From contig JAQFVV010012530.1 in the NCBI GenBank assembly GCA_028023455.1, positions 312,001 to 376,000 of the forward strand: a DNA stretch of 64,000 nt, in the 5' to 3' direction. Numbering within the stretch: position 1 is the stretch's first letter; each line of letters starts with the position of its first letter. This stretch comes from Epiperipatus broadwayi (lineage: Eukaryota > Onychophora > Udeonychophora > Euonychophora > Peripatidae). The notes below the pieces were generated by a model, which saw nothing but the letters and a program-made list of their open reading frames with translations, did no database searches and had not been told where the DNA came from. A program made the translations under genes and the position numbers. Below are positions 49,731-62,000 of this stretch, piece after piece.

Positions 49731-51670
49731 AACAGGTAAAACTCTCTATATGTACTACCACTCAGTGCAAGCCATATTAATCAATGGATGCCAGAAGGCT
49801 TGTGCATAAAATCCTCATCTAGTAATGACTCATCCAATATCCCCAGACTAGTTTCTGGTTTGTCTATATCAGTGAGGAGCCTTGGATCTGAGAGCACTGT
49901 ACCTAGATCTTAGGATCTAATACAATCCCCCAGAAGACACCTTTTATTTCTACTTAACTACAAAACTATGAAACCAATTGAAAACACTAATATGTTCTCA
50001 AAACAAGCTCAACAGCTTATATAGTCATAAAGGTCTGAACTCAGTTCAATACCTATACATTTTGGTGTCTTTGGTTCCTTAATAACCATAGCCACCACTA
50101 TCCTATTAGGCAGGATTGATTTTAAGCCAATAACCATCACATGATCACTATTTTTTATGCTTGCTCTTAACTGTTACTAAAACAGGCAAAACGTTCTATA
50201 TGTATTGCCACACAGTGCAAGCCAGAGTAATTAATGGAAGCTTGTGCAAAAAAATTCTCATCTAGTGCCTAATCATCCAATATCCCCAGAATAGTTTGTG
50301 TCCTGTGACTTTTGTTAGTGAGGAGCCTTGAATCTGAGAGCACTGCATCTAGATCTTAGGATCTAATGCAACCCTCCAGAAGCCACCTTTTATCTCTACT
50401 TAACTACAAAACTATGAGACTTAAATTGAAAACACTATAATATTTTTAATCCAAGCTCATCAGCTTATATGGTCATATGGGTCTGAACTCAGTTCAATAC
50501 CTATACATTTTGGGGTCTTTGGTTTCTTAATAACCACAGTCGCCACTATCCTATTAGGCAGGATTAATTTTAAGTCAATAACTATCACATAATCTCGATT
50601 TTTTATGCTTGCTCTTAACTGTTATTAAAACAGGCAAAACTTTCTATACTCATTTCCACTCAGTGCAAGCCAGAGTAATCAATGGATGCCAGAAGGCTTG
50701 TGCATAAAATTCTCATCTAGTGCCTAATCATCCAATATCCCCAGACTAGTTTCTGGCTTGTGGCCTTCATCAGTGATGAGCCTTGGATCTAAGAGCACTG
50801 CACCTAGATCTTAGGATCTACAGCAACCCTTCAGCAGCCACCTTTTATTTCTACTTAACTACAAAACTATGAGACTTAAATTGAAAACACTATAATATTT
50901 TCAATCCAAGATCCTCAGCTTATATAGTCATATAGGTCTGAACTCAGTTCAGTACCTATTCATTTTGGTGTGTTTGGTTTTTTAATAACCATAGTCACTA
51001 CTATCCTATTAGGCAGGATTGATTTTAAGCCAATAAATATCACATAATCACTATTTCTTATGCTTGCTCTTAATTGTTATTAAAACAGGTAAAAACTCTC
51101 TACATGTATTGCCACTCAGTGCAAGCCAAAATAATCAATGGATGCCAGAAGGCTTGTGTGTAAAATCCCCAACCACTGCCTAGTCATTGAATATCCCGAG
51201 ACTGGTTTCTGGAGTGTGGCTTTTGTCAGTCGTGGCTATGGTTATTAAAGAACCAAAGACACCAAAACCTAGAGTAATGAACTGAGTGCAGACCTATATG
51301 ACTATATAAACTGATGAACTTGGATTGAAAATATTATAGTATTTTCAATTTAAGTCTCATAGTTTTGATGTTAAGTAGAGGTAAAAGGTGGCTGCTGGAG
51401 GGTTGCATTAGATCCTAAGATCTAGATGCAGTTAGATGCAGTTCTCTCAGATCCAAGGCTCCTCCCTGACATAGGCCACAAGCGAAAAACTAGTCTGGGG
51501 ATATTGGATGAATAGGCACTAGATGGTAATTTTATGCACAAGCCTTCTGGCATCCATTGATTATTCTGGCTTGCACTGAGTGGCAATACTTATAGAGAGT
51601 TTTGCCTGTTTTAATAACTGTTAAGAGCAAGCATAAGAAATAGTGATCATGTGATGTTTATTGGCTTAAA
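49731..51670. repeat. Array of ~450-bp units: three direct, one partial, one inverted
   Basis: Units start with AAACAGGYAAAAC at about 49731, 50181, 50629 and 51084, so the period is 446-456 bp. Each contains TCAATGGATGCCAGAAGGC (partly lost in unit 2), ATATCCCCAGACTAGTT, CAGTGAGGAGCC, CTAGATCTTAGGATCTA and CTATCCTATTAGGCAGGAT. The fourth breaks off at about 51229 and switches directly to one reverse-complement unit (51230-51670), circularly permuted: it runs back from the CCATAGCCAC word past AACAGG into the TTAAGCC of a preceding unit. It is non-coding. The CTAGATCTTAGGATCTA core is itself nearly palindromic. Confidence 0.9.
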
Positions 51671-52629
51671 GAACAAAATTATAATTTTATTAGATATAAA
51701 AGTAATAGAAAAAATGGTATTACTAAAAAGACTTAGAAAAAAAATGTATGGAGTCTGTGTCTACAGACAACTATTTATGTGTGCTTAAAACTTTAACTTT
51801 TAGATATAAATATGTTCAGATGCATAAAACCACTGAACTAAGTCATAATTATGGAATAGTTTCATCTATCCCTATAAAAATTTTCATTTTTCAGTAGGTT
51901 GTTAATATATTCAAAAGATATACATTGACATTTTCTCATGTTAAAGCCTCAGCAATCTTTCGTTTCTTATTTCATACTTAATATTTTCACAGCTATATCC
52001 CTCCTTTGGTTGATTTATCATCTTCCTTTTACAATCTTAAACAACCCATTCTTTTGGGGTCCTTGGGGAATGTGCAGCTAGTATTTGAACCCAATACCCT
52101 ACAATATATATAATCAAAGTTAACCCTAAATTCACAACTCAACCAGACTAGCAAAAAATTAACTCTAAAACACTACCAATGATTTTACTGAAACAAGCAG
52201 TCTTCTCAAGTATAAAGAACTAAAATATAACATATTTAAATTAAACATTTCCCAGAATAACTTCCACATATCCTTAGTATTAAAAGAACTTTTAAATAAT
52301 TGCTTCAGAATAATGTTTTTAATAAAAGATTCTGTTTTTAATTTCATTTTTCTCAAAAAAGATAGTTTTAGCTTCATCAAAATTAGTAGTGTGGCCTGTA
52401 TCTTTTTCATCAATATATAAAATAGAACTAAGATATTTATTTCCAACCCTACTTTTATGTACCTTTATTCACTCATTTAAGCATAAACTACTCTGATCTA
52501 TATATACTTTTTAAATGAAAGAATAAAGGTACATAAAAGTAGAATTAGAAATAAATATCTTAGTTCTGTTTATGTATCCATGATAAAAATTCAGACCACA
52601 CTATTAATTTTGATGAAGCTAAGATTGTC

Positions 52630-52702
52630 TTTTATGTGGTGTAGTGGTTATCACATCCGTCTAACACGCGGAAGATCCCAGATTCGAAACCTGGTAAGAA
52701 CA
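52630..52702 (+). tRNA. tRNA-Val(AAC)-like, probably pseudogene or SINE part
   Basis: TGGTGTAGTGGTTATCAC (D arm with A box), anticodon stem-loop TCCGT-CTAACAC-GCGGA with anticodon AAC, and T loop TTCGAAA with stem CCAGA/CCTGG follow tRNA-Val closely. The acceptor stem is imperfect (at least two mismatches plus wobbles) and the T stem has one mismatch, so a functional gene is doubtful. It lies 14 bases upstream of a SINE and inside a foldback arm, so it may have been carried there with it. No T-run terminator follows directly apart from ATTTTT. Confidence 0.5.
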
Positions 52703-52716
52703 ATTATTTTTGTCTT

Positions 52717-52820
52717 GCATTGGTGGTCGAGAGGTCAGCGCGACTGCCTTGCACTTGCAAGCAATTGCCTGGGTTGCGGGTTCACGTCCCAGCTGATGCT
52801 ATGACAATTAAAAAAAAAAA
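52717..52820 (+). mobile_element. tRNA-derived SINE, best-preserved copy
   Basis: It starts GCATTGGTGGTCGAGAGGTC with an A-box match TGGTCGAGAGG. It has a B-box-like GGTTCACGTCC (9 of 11 to GGTTCRANTCC), ends CTGATGCTATGACA and has an A-rich tail. It is the longest and least degenerate of the three copies. No target duplication is evident. Confidence 0.8.
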
Positions 52821-53346
52821 ATTACAGAATATTTATTATTCAAAATTTTTGATTCTGGAGTAATTTACTTATTTAAAAGTTTTTTTCATATTAAGGATGT
52901 ATGGGAAGTAAGTGGAATTGTGGGTAATGTTTAGTTTAAATATGTTTTTATGTAGTTCTTTACATTTGAGAAGTCTGCTTGTAGCAGTGAAATCATTGGT
53001 AGTGTTTTAGAGTTTATTTTTTGGCTAGTCTATTTGAGTTGTGAATTTGGGTAATTTTGATTATTTATTGACTAGTTTAGCTTTATATATATATATATAT
53101 TGTAACTAGTTGGGTTACATAGTAAACACATAATAATATAGTGTGTGTGTGCATATATATAAAGTAAAGGAAAAGTAGAAATAAACAGATATAAATTTTT
53201 GTAGATATTTTTCTATATTTCCTAAAATGAAATAATAATAAATAAGTAGAAAAAGTTCTAAAATAATAATAAGTCAAGGTTAAATAACTCTGGGTTTCAA
53301 ATAAAATTTCATTATGAAATTAATATTTTAAAAAGTTCTGAATAAA

Positions 53347-53584
<238 letters not shown>

Positions 53585-54068
53585 ATTTCAATAAAGGCTT
53601 TATTGATCTCAATGGTTTACAAAAGTTTACATCTAGAAAATTTCAAATTTTACATACAATGAGTAATATTAGGGTAAACATATATATAAAGGAAATTTAA
53701 TGGTTACACTTTGTGGTTAATGGACTATAACAATATGAAGGATAAAAAATAATAATAATAATTAGAGTTCTAAAGTTTGATGAGCGTAGTTTTGTGGGCA
53801 TATCTTTTTGAATGTTAGTTGTATGATAGTTTTTTGCAGCATTCACAGTATTGATGGTTGCCTTAACAATGACCATGTTGCTGCATATAAGTGGGGGTTG
53901 GTTATTATTCTATCTCTATTTCTAATGTGTAACAGTTTGTTGCTAAATGTAGCTGGGTGTCGTTTGGTATTATTGTCAATTAAGAAAGTACATCTGGTGC
54001 ACCAGTACGCATATAGTACAAATGTGGCTACCCTAATACTAGGTATTGATCTTTCCTGAAAAGCAACC

Positions 54069-54281
<213 letters not shown>

Positions 54282-54289
54282 TGCAATGT

Positions 54290-56980
54290 AAAAACACCAT
54301 ACTTGTTTTTAAATTTTTTTTTAATTAATTAAAACATGTATGTAGATTCCAAGGGATTAGAGAGATAAAAATAAAACTCTGTTTTCAATCAAGGTGTTGT
54401 TATCACCTCAGATGATTCAATAAAAGGGCTGATGAAAATATCATCTGCAGTCTTAATAATAGTTTTTTTGTAAGAACAAGTCAACTTTTACAATATTTTG
54501 TTGCAGCTTGTTGAAGTTTGCAGCAGTTGTTTTTAGCTGACCATAAAATTGGCAGAATAGCTACATGAACTGAAGTAGCTGAAGGCAGGACAGTAGATTC
54601 AGGAACTGCTACCATTTTTCTTAGCAGGAGTTTGAATTTACATGGAGCAAATGACCCACTTCTTTGTGCTGGAATTCATAACCTTAAACATGGAGAGAAC
54701 AGATGCTTACCTGAAATCTATCAAACCAAGACTGCTGCTTGCCTGAATAATTCTAGAAAGAAAGAGACCAACATTTTACATGGATTAAATTTTTCCTGAT
54801 GATAACAATCACTAAAACCAACCTTACCAAGAAAAATCTTCCAGCTTGCCCAGGGAACCCTAGCTTGCTGAATAAATAATTATATATATATATGCTGATG
54901 TATCTAAAGGCAGAGAAGCACAGACAAACATATATACAGCTGTGGTGAGTAAAGTTTATATATCATAATGAAATTTTAAATAATAAATAATTTATTTAGT
55001 AAAATAATATTTTGAAAGTGATATGTGAATTTGTACTGTTTAAGGTGGGTGTATAGCTAATCAGGGCTGCCTGGATGCAATGTGTTCATGATGTTCCAAA
55101 GTATAGACTCTGCACTATCCAGACCTAGTTGATTGAGCTCCTAGAATAGTCTAGCAGCGTATATTGGCCTCATGAATAGTCCATCCATGGTCTCATGAAT
55201 AGACCTCATGTACAGGCTCCTAAGACTCACAGGAGATGAGCAGGGATGGATCAATGCTAAATATATTTTCTGGCTACTACTCATTGTGGATGATTTCTTT
55301 AGGTACAAAAGAGGCAGTGCTTAAATATGAGGTATTTTCTCATGACATCATGGAGCATTGTGTACTGATAGTCCATGCTTGGCTGTCTACTTATCATGGC
55401 ATGGGAAGCTGAAGTTCACCTATTCACTTTTACTATCTCACCTTGCCTACTTCATCAGCATTAACTAATCAAACAGAACCACATTTTGAAATTTATATTT
55501 TTTTTGATTCTATAAAACGATGTTATCTTTCATTTATTAAAAAAAAGAGAGACATTTTAAAAGTGAAGCAAATAAGCAAATAACTTTGCATGGATTTAAA
55601 AAAATTTAAAAAAATGTAAAGAATCGATGATTCTATAATTTAAATTTAAAAAATGTTGATAATTAATCAACACATACCTGTCAAAAATTGAGTATACTTA
55701 TAAACTGATAAATAATTTTAAATTATATCTTTACTTTGTTTATAAACAGGTATATGTGTGAAATTTATGTATGTTTTCTAAATGGAATCAATTAAAAATA
55801 TATAACTTTATTATTATAACAAATTAAAATATGTAACCTTTTATACTTGTGTGAATACATGCACACACACATGTAAATTTTTAAACATCTATAGTATTTT
55901 TTATATATTATTTTATATGACAATTGTAATATAAGTTCATTGTACTGCATATTTATGTGTGTGCATATATGTCAATGCTTGTCAAATAGGACATACGCAA
56001 ATTTTAAACATTTTTTGTTACTATTGAATATTAATTGTATATTATAAATCATGCCTCTGTGCATATATATATGTAAACCATAGTAATAACTTGAATTGTA
56101 AATTGTAATTTTGTAAATCAATGTAACAATTTGAATTTTGAATAGAAATTACATAAATCAATGTAATAATTTGAATTTTGTATAGTAATTTTGTCAGTCA
56201 CAAATATGATAATTTTTTTTATATTGTGTATTATTCAAAATCAGACCTTAAATATAATTTATTTTTTTGTAAATAATAAACTTGTATTTAATTGCTTAAA
56301 ATTGTATTAAATCTTCATTTCTTTGTCACATACAGTAATAGAGCTTGTGTTCTCTGGGCTAGGTTCATGCACAGGATGAATATATGAATAAGGATATGTA
56401 TTTAGTGCTTTTGGGGCATCCAGCAATGATCAATCATCATCATCCTGTTTGGTGCATAATATTATATTCTTTAAAACCCATGCACTATCTTTTATTTTAG
56501 TTTAGCCTTATTAGGAATTAAATTTATAGTTAGCCAGTACAATTGGCCTGCGTATTGATGATCAGCATGTTTTAATGTCCCAGCATTATTGTTGATTCTT
56601 ATGTATTCTGATGGATGGGCATTTAAGTGGTGCATCTAAGCTATGTATAAATAATTGCCCAAGGTGGCAAAAGTCAATAGTTAGCCTTATCTACAGAAGA
56701 CCCATTTCCAATTCAGTCACAAGGTTGACCGTTGATTTATATTTTTTATTGTTCAATCCAGTCACAAGGTTGACTGTTGATTTATTGTACTGATTTGTTT
56801 ATTCCCATCAATGACGATGATGGATGGTTATTTATTTTGAGTAGTACTCATACTTACTTTTAATTACTTTTTGATAATGCTGGTTGATATAGGATTGATG
56901 TATAGTTTTTTTAGTTGCTCTTCTTAGTTAGCTGTCTGATCTCTCAATGATCTCACAGAGATCTCTTGATCTCATATAAA
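54290..56980. other. Mixed region, partly GC-richer, unrecognised
   Basis: 54400-54870 and 55030-55480 are less AT-rich than their surroundings but contain no long frame or recognised domain. Short tandem repeats occur. ATTTGAATTTTG units of ~42 bp recur three times at about 56085-56210. A 45-bp direct pair, CAGTCACAAGGTTGACYGTTG, is at about 56714-56784. Confidence 0.45.
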
Positions 56981-59079
56981 TATATATATATTGTAACGGG
57001 CACAGATGATGTTACATTGTCTTTTTTATTAGTAAACATGAAAAGAATAAAAGTTCGCAAATAAAACTTCCTTTTTAAAAATTAAAAATTGAAAATTAAA
57101 ATTCTATACTAAACTCATATATATATATAAAATTGCACAGATGAAAAAAAATTATTAAAATAAAACTTTATTAAAAATAGAAAAAGTATTTTAAAAGCAA
57201 AAACTTAAAAAAGATTTAGAGATAAAAATATATCTTTAAGTTTGAAAACAAATTAATTAATGTTATTGAAAAATGGAAATGATTATTTTAATTACTTAAA
57301 TATAAACTAGCCCTTGGACACTTAAAATGTATAAGCAAAGGTCAGATAGAAGAGAAAAACAGTGGAATCGGACCTCAGCGAAAAGACCATCACATCGATG
57401 ATGTAATGTCAATTGAATCCTTAAAATTAATATAAAAGGAAAAGTTTGGAAATTATTAGTTAGTTGTTACGAGAGGACAGATATGTGTTAATGCGGAGTT
57501 AGAGGTGAAGGGATTGAAAGAAGTACTTTCAATTCCTTCAGTTGTTAAAAAAAATGAAACATTGTTTTCTACATTGAGGACCAGCTAAAGTAAAAAACCT
57601 CCGGATGAATAAATAAAACGGCCAATAGAATACCAATCTATTTAGGATGGCATAGGAATTCACATTCAAATGGCAAGCCATGGATAAAGCTGGACATTTT
57701 AAAAATCGTAAAAACTTTATGAACATTTTCAAAACAAACTCTAAATTCTAAACCTTTCAGAAATTATCGCAATAGTATTTCCTATCTGACCAAACTAAAT
57801 TATTTATTAATTCTTTTATTTGATGTATTTTTTTTTTTAAATCATTTCCATTTATTTTTTTTTTGTTCTTTCTAGTTTTTATTTATGATTTTTGTTTTTC
57901 ACTAATTTAATATTATATAAATGTTAAACTTAAGTCGGGCGTAAATGGCTATATAGATTTGTAAAGTTTATTAGGGGAGGGTAATCTTAGGTTATTTGTT
58001 TCATAGTTAAATTAGGTCAATGGATTGGATATATTGGTGTAATTAGATGTAGTACGAGATTTGCTATGGGCAGAATCGCTTTATACACTGCACACTTCCT
58101 TTTTGGCCTATGGAATGCGATTCGTAAGTCAGCAAAATGACTGCAGTCCTTTCCTATGGAGTTTTTTTTTATTGTTCTTCTTGCCGTACAGATGTAATAT
58201 TCCTGTATTGGACAAGAGTCAATGTCTTCTCTAACTATATTGTTCAGATGTCCATTCCTGACAGTACAGTATATTGTGCTGTTGTATTTTCATGCTACAT
58301 TGAATACATCAATGCATCAGATGGCTAGGGTTAAACAAGGATAGAATATTTTCTTTTTCAAATGCAAATCTGTGTAGTCTATTCATACTCGACACTCTAA
58401 ATAAAAATGTATTAAAATTAAGTTGGGTAGAGATGCTTACATGGATTCCTTAATGGTTACTTATGTTTGTTGGTTTTCATATTCGGTTAGAATATTAAGT
58501 TATTGGTGTCTCTACGGCATCTTATGATGAATGCTATTGGGTTTCTTATAAATTTCCCTCTGCAATTCCACCAATGATTTTATATTTTGATCATTTATGT
58601 TTATTTTGAAATGTTTTTGACCGTGTAATCTATATAACCGATCTATACTCAACATTAAAAACACATTTTATAAATCCACCTGTGCGAACTTATAAAATTT
58701 AAAATGTAAACTTATAAAAATTAAAATGTAAAATCAAATTCTAAAATCAAGTTGAAATTATAAAGTAAAAGTAATGTTAAAATGATTCAAAATTTATATG
58801 TGCGTTAATAAATGTTTGTGTGTTTAATTACTGGCAGTGCTTATTTTATTCTTTTTTTTATATATCTTAGGAATATTATTATAAAAGATAAATCTCGGCT
58901 GTTCCACTGAGCTAGTGACAGTGGGCTAACGACCGGAATCAAAATATATAAAATATTTTTTTTAAACTTACGTATCTGCCTACTTTATAAATTTTTCTAG
59001 GTTCAAATGCCTAGATGGCGCCCTGTAGTGTAGATTACCTTAAGCTCCCTATTCTCCAGATCATTATAATATATATATT
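56981..59079 (+). mobile_element. Unclassified ~2.1-kb dispersed element, copy 2
   Basis: A direct-orientation copy of 43581-45495. It begins in (TA)n with TTGTAACGGGCACAGATG and ends CCAGATCATTATAATATATA. Shared blocks include AGAGATAAAAATATATCTTT, GGGGAGGGTAATCTTAGG, CACACTTCCTTTTTGGCC and GGCGCCCTGTAGTGTAG. It has about 270 bp (about 58407-58675) absent from copy 1. The hairpin arms of copy 1 are degraded here. The 63-codon frame at 58137 is broken in copy 1 and is not supported as a gene. Confidence 0.75.
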
Positions 59080-59084
59080 ATACC

Positions 59085-62000
59085 CTTTCTACTAGGTCTA
59101 AACAAGTTTACTAAGTCAATTTTTGAAAAATTTTAAATTAAGGGCACATTTTAAATAGTATAAATGCTATATAATGATGATAATATTTTTAAAATTTTGT
59201 TAAAATAAAGTTGAGAATTGTAAATATGTAAAAAACTATGTTAATATGCTAAAATTATAAAGTAAAGCTAAATATTATGATTTTTGTATGGTTGGGAAAA
59301 CTGGCAATAGTAAAATTATATTAGTAAAAGTTCTATTAAACAAAGTGCTAAAAGTTAGTTTTAAAACAATGACTTAAAATTAAATAAGCTAATGTATTAT
59401 AAATAAAAATTAGATTTAATATTTGTGTTATAAATTATTTATTAAAAGTATAATATTTTGTGGTAGACAAATGTATTTAATTTATTATTGCTTAAATAAT
59501 TTCAAAATTTATCTATTCCAAATTGTATTATTATATTTTTTAATGTAATATTTTGTAATAAAATGTTTAAGATATTTCTGTTTTTGACAGTAATTATAAA
59601 AATTGATACATTCTGTCTGGGTTTCTTTTAAGTCATGTGATCAGCAAATATGCATACTTTTGTGTAAACAAGGTTTCTACAGAAAGTTTCAAAATTGCTT
59701 TAGAATTGTTTTTTAAAAAAATGAAACATTCGTGTATCATAAAATAAAAGTAAATGTTAAGAAATTATCTAATTGGGTAACTTTAAAATAAGTGTAGTTA
59801 GTAAAGTTAAATTTTAAAAATATATACATTAAAATTAAATATTGGATAGATTAATGAAGTATTACTTTTAAAATGTTATTTTAAAGTATTTAATTTGTTT
59901 AAATAAAATTGTAAAATTAATTTAGAATTAAATTTTGTAATGATATTTAATATTTAATATGAGTCATAAATTTTGTTTCTAAATTTTAATTACATAAGCT
60001 TGACTAATACGTAAATTAGATCATAAGTTGAAGATTAAATAGCCAATCAAATTATCAGTTTGATTTAGTATAAAAGTAGATGCTCTCATTTTTTCTAGCT
60101 TGCTTAATAACTTAATAACTCTCTTAAGAAACTTAATAACTTGTTAACTTATTATCAATATTATTACCATATACCAACATTGAAGTGTTGCTTAGTTTAC
60201 TTCTTAAAATTATTTTTTTTTACAATTTTTTTGAAGGATTAATAATTTACTAAATAAAAGTAACAATGCAGCCATAAATTAAGAAAAATTCTCTACTGGT
60301 TATTTTATTAAAACTTAAGCCAGCCAACTTTAAAGTAAAAAATATGGATTTAATACCAACAAAAATGTATTCAAAAGAATTAATATTGAAAGTACAGCTA
60401 ATAAAGGAAGGTGTAATTTTAAATATATTTTGGAAATTTTATATTATTATTTATTGTTAATATTTTGGACATTGGCAAGAATGTTGAGCAGAAATATTAT
60501 TTTTCAAAGAACTGACATGATTATACATTATATTTTAAAGATAAACAACTTTATTTGGAGAATAAAAAGTTACATGGAAAAAAACTTAAATTTTAATATT
60601 TTTAAAAAAGTTGAAAATGAATTTAATATTGAACATAGAATAAAAAGTTACCATTTATGCTTACCTTAGTAATTACATATATTTTTTCTTAAAAAAAAGT
60701 TGCAATGAATATTTTTTTAAAATATTAACTTAAAAGAGCAGTTTATTATAAACCTCTTTTGAAAAATGATTATAAAGATAAAAACTGATATTATTAGGAT
60801 ATATTTTTTATGACAAGTCATTATTGAAAAATACCATAAATTATTTAATACTGTAAATTATCTAATATTATAAAAATTGTTTTTTTTTAATTATTCATCA
60901 GAAAAAAAATAAATGGATAATTAAAAATATTATCTTGACTAAGAAATATAACTTTATAAATGACTTTATTTGAATTACTATAAAATGATATTTTTGAATG
61001 GAATATAAAATACATATTTTTCATAAATATACATATTAAGTTTATATTGCCAACAACTGATGCAGCTAAAGCCCATAGGATCCAAGTGAATGGGAAAAAC
61101 TCAGAGATTATTTTTAAAACTTTTCCAAGTGATATCACACTTTAATAATTGTTATTCTGGAAGCTGCAGATAATAGACTGTATTTTTATAGACTTTTATA
61201 ACAGGACTAATAATTATTGTTCAAATGTTTTTGGATTCATAAGTCAACTTCATTTATTTTATATTATTTGTGAGCATGCCAAAGAGGAAAGAAAGTTTTT
61301 ATTCTAAAGCTTTTGGACAGTAGTGTCACTAAGCAACAAGCATCGGAAGAGAACTTCTATGAATATATTAGAAGGAAGAAAAAAAACTTTTAATTTGAAC
61401 TTTATGGAGAAGAAAGAATTGAAGTTTAGTAACTATAGTTTTTATTATCATTTCACATACTAATTATAGAATTAAGTTTTATTAGTGTTAGAGTAGGAAA
61501 AATTACACTTAAATATTTTTATTTAATCTAACATAATTAATATATTAAAGAATATTTTAATATTTTGTAAAGTTTTCATAAACATTTTAAAGTAAGATAG
61601 TGATGCTGAATGGATGTTATTATTATTCAATATGTTTTCCTATGATAAATATTGGACCAGAAAACATCATTTATAATGACTGACAAGTGAAGTGTCACTA
61701 GGTAATTTTATAAAGTATATTAATTTTATATTATGTATATTTTATTATTTTCTAAAATTGCTTGAAATATTTTTTATGATATTGCTTTGTTATATGAATG
61801 TAAGAACATGTGTATGTGCTTTAATTACACATAAAACTTTATTATTATTCTAAAGATATGAGCTATGATTTTTAGAAAGATATGCATACTTTTTCTTTTA
61901 CATTAGTAATGTAATATAATTTATTGATACTTAACATTTTTATATGATTCTTTAATGGATGAACCCTACTTTTAGAAATATTTTAAATATTGATTTTAAT

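Larger units (their letters stand above)
52111..53064. mobile_element. Large foldback element interrupted by tRNA/SINE DNA
   Basis: The left arm (52111-52472) and right arm (52512-53064) are inverted copies. Shared words include CCTACTTTTATGTACCTTTA, AGAACTAAGATATTTATTTC, ACACTACCAATGATTT and TTCACAACTCA. The right arm is split by about 180 bp (52632-52810) holding a tRNA-Val-like sequence and a SINE, which have no partner on the left. Confidence 0.88.

Noticed and set aside
49731-51670. 450-bp array as ribosomal or histone gene repeats
   Set aside because: The units contain no rRNA-like or coding sequence and are too short.
60430-60669. 79-codon Lys/Asn/Ile-rich frame as a small protein
   Set aside because: Composition is what AT-rich random sequence gives. 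There are no splice or start signals and no recognised motif.
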